NCBI GenBank assembly: GCA_020091685.1
Contig: CM034592.1
Location: 43,545,622-43,609,621 of the forward strand
DNA: 64,000 nt
Source of the DNA: Lutjanus erythropterus
Lineage: Eukaryota; Chordata; Actinopteri; Lutjaniformes; Lutjanidae
Reading direction: 5' to 3'
The notes beneath the pieces were generated by a model. That model made no database searches and was not told the origin of the DNA. It saw only the letters and a program-made list of their open reading frames with translations. A program made the position numbers and the translations under genes. Shown piece by piece: positions 62,096 to 64,000 of the stretch. The first letter of the stretch is position 1. Each line of letters opens with the position of its first letter.

Positions 62096-63014
62096 AACAT
62101 TTATTCAGTGTGCTGAAGGGATTTCAAACATGGCATCCACCGTTTGTGTTTGGCAGATGGCCGGAGGAAGAGTGTGTTAACACTTCAACTCGAATCAGCC
62201 CTCTTCAAACTGCACCAGGGAGAGGGAGGTAGTGAAAAGTACGTGTTGCTGTGTGTGTGTGTGTGTGAGAAATAGAAAGATGAGTGTGACAGAGAAGTCA
62301 CAGACAGCCACATGTCCTCGCAAGGATAGAAAGATTCTCACAGCTGCCTCTGAGGGGATTTCGTGGTCAGATCTCGGGTGTTGGTTTAAGGATCGCAAAG
62401 CCAGGCCACAAATTTAGTTCCCCCCGTCATGATCTGCTGAGGCTCAATGAGCATTTGCTTGGGTTAGGGGTGCTGTCAATGGATGGAGACCAAAATGACT
62501 TTTTAGACGACTAGATCAGACTTTAACCAGAAAACATAGATTTCATTTGAACCTCTTCTTCTGTGGGACTTAAACATGAACCCTTCCTGCAGCCACTCAT
62601 GGTGTTGCCATTTTTTCCACCCTTTTCTTTTGGGTTTCATACTGGAAAATGTGTTGAATGTTCAGAAAATATGAAATTACTCCCTAATTTGTTACTGGAA
62701 TTGGGCATTGTGTCAGTTTGAGGTGGAAAACTATTCATCCTGTTGCAGAACCACACATTATCATTTCAGGTCTACAGTTCAGGTCAAAGAAGCAGAGAGT
62801 TCACCTCATCATTTAAACCATTTAACCAGTATCAACTCATTTGTCAGGCATCCATCCATCTCCTTCTAGCTAATTTACATAATTTGTTAGCTAGCTAGTT
62901 TTCTAGCATTTTGCTCTGTAGCAAAACCGTAGCTTACTAGCTAGCTAATCTGTTGTTACATCTGATGGCTAATATTGGCAAAACATAAGATAATTAGCTA
63001 GCTAATCTACATAA

Positions 63015-63370
63015 AGTGGAACTTTAGCTCTTTTCATGTGTATGTCCACTCAGTTTTGATGGTAAATGTAATTGGCTGCAGCAATAAATCCTCCAGTGCT
63101 GCTATATTGATCAAGAAAACTGAGTTCTCATGCTGCAAAATCTGCTGTACTTCCTGCATCCAGTGATGTCACTGAGTGTAAGGAAAACCTACAGGCTATG
63201 TAATGAAGTAGTGCATAAGTGTGTGAGTCACAGACTCGCCTGCAATGGATCCTAGTGCATGTAGACACTGCTGCACGGCTCTGTGAGCCGGAAAACTCAA
63301 TTTTCTTTGCCAGTGTCTACATTTACCATCAACACTGACTGGACACATGAAAAATGCTGACTTTAAGACT
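63015..63370. mobile_element. Fold-back MITE-like element, family C, copy 2
   Basis: Left arm tcttttcatgtgtatgtcca then ctcagttttgatggtaaatg; right arm acatttaccatcaacactga then ctggacacatgaaaaatgct. Inner arms atcaagaaaactgagttctc and gagccggaaaactcaatttt. It matches copy 1 at 53461-53912. The region just to the left (62870-63005) has several gctagctag words in both orientations. Confidence 0.75.
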
Positions 63371-64000
63371 ACCTTTAAGATGTGACTTAGGGAAAGGGTT
63401 AGTGGAAGTTTTCCACACAAGCAAAAAACAGGAACACAACATCTGCTACTGAAAAGACTTAGGTTAAGATTATGTCGCTATGGTCCATGATCTTATGGGA
63501 TATATCAAAGTAGTGGATCGGTATAAGTTTTCTGTCTCCATAACAAGCCATGCCTCTGTAACAATATATTTTAAATTCAAATTTACATTGCAGTTACAAT
63601 ATGGTCATCATTGTAAATGTTGTTTTAAAAAAAAATGATTTTTTGTTGAATTTTTAATAACGACAAAATGAGAATAAAAATTAGGGTTAGCAGCAAGGGA
63701 GCATAGTCCAATATGCAGAACTCTACAGCGTGAGACAGAATTCATCTTGTAGTGAAGCAGTTTGTTCTGCGATTGTTTAAACCCTCGAAACAGAAGGCAA
63801 ACCCACTGTTTTAAAAGGGGAATTAAAGTTCAACCTGACTGAAGAAAAAAAGACAGAAGACCCTTTTACCCATATTTAAAGTTTTAGCTGCAGCCAGTCA
63901 GTCTGCCTGTCTCACCACATTTTCCTTGTTCTAATAAAGACAGCATACAAAGTCGTTTCCCCCGGGGGCCTTTTAAAACATTTTCTCTAGAAAATGAGCC

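Overview
The window is vertebrate, almost certainly ray-finned fish, genomic DNA. It lies inside one large gene on the minus strand, a receptor-type protein tyrosine phosphatase of the R2B group (MAM/Ig/FNIII receptors PTPRK, PTPRM, PTPRT, PTPRU). Eleven internal coding exons can be read, all with GT-AG borders and all in compatible phase (1366 nt, about 455 codons). They run from the start of the membrane-proximal catalytic domain (D1) to the P-loop of the second domain (D2). The peptides fit PTPRT (RPTP-rho) better than its paralogues, as judged from remembered family sequences, for example [28 protein letters not shown] and [18 protein letters not shown]. The fish assignment rests on repeat families I recognise from teleost genomes and on dense CA/GT microsatellites.

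Layout, in gene order (high to low coordinates): 64000-41459 is the 3' part of an intron of at least 22.5 kb. Exons at 41382-41458, 37021-37057, 36478-36575 and 34044-34160 encode the phosphotyrosine-loop half of D1. A 10.2 kb intron follows. The exon 23697-23851 carries the WPD loop and the HC of the active site, and 17147-17282 the rest of the P-loop. Exons 13859-14008, 12621-12794, 12316-12447, 11067-11192 and 6131-6294 cover the end of D1, the linker and most of D2. The last exons (starting with NGGGRSG) and the 3' UTR lie below position 1; the ectodomain, membrane segment and juxtamembrane exons lie above 64000.

The introns are typical fish filler: several fold-back (MITE-like) families with two or more copies each, two degenerate LINE reverse transcriptase fragments with readable catalytic motifs, a tRNA-type SINE, a truncated Tc1-like transposon, a Tc1-type non-autonomous element, long CA, CT and TA microsatellites, and long purine/pyrimidine-biased tracts. 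I found no second host gene, RNA gene, CRISPR array or recognisable retroviral or Polinton-like element.

The most interesting observations are: (1) a degenerate tandem array of about 140-bp units beginning inside the WPD-loop exon and running in register into the neighbouring intron, which looks like repeated fossil duplication of an exon-intron junction; (2) a (UG)n tract of about 44 nt directly at the 3' splice site of the frame-critical 98-nt exon; (3) an AT-rich coding-like island of unknown origin at 37255-38090; (4) a nested transposon piece carrying a readable N-terminal domain at 29986-30430; and (5) inverted repeat copies flanking exons 1-5 that could pair in the pre-mRNA.
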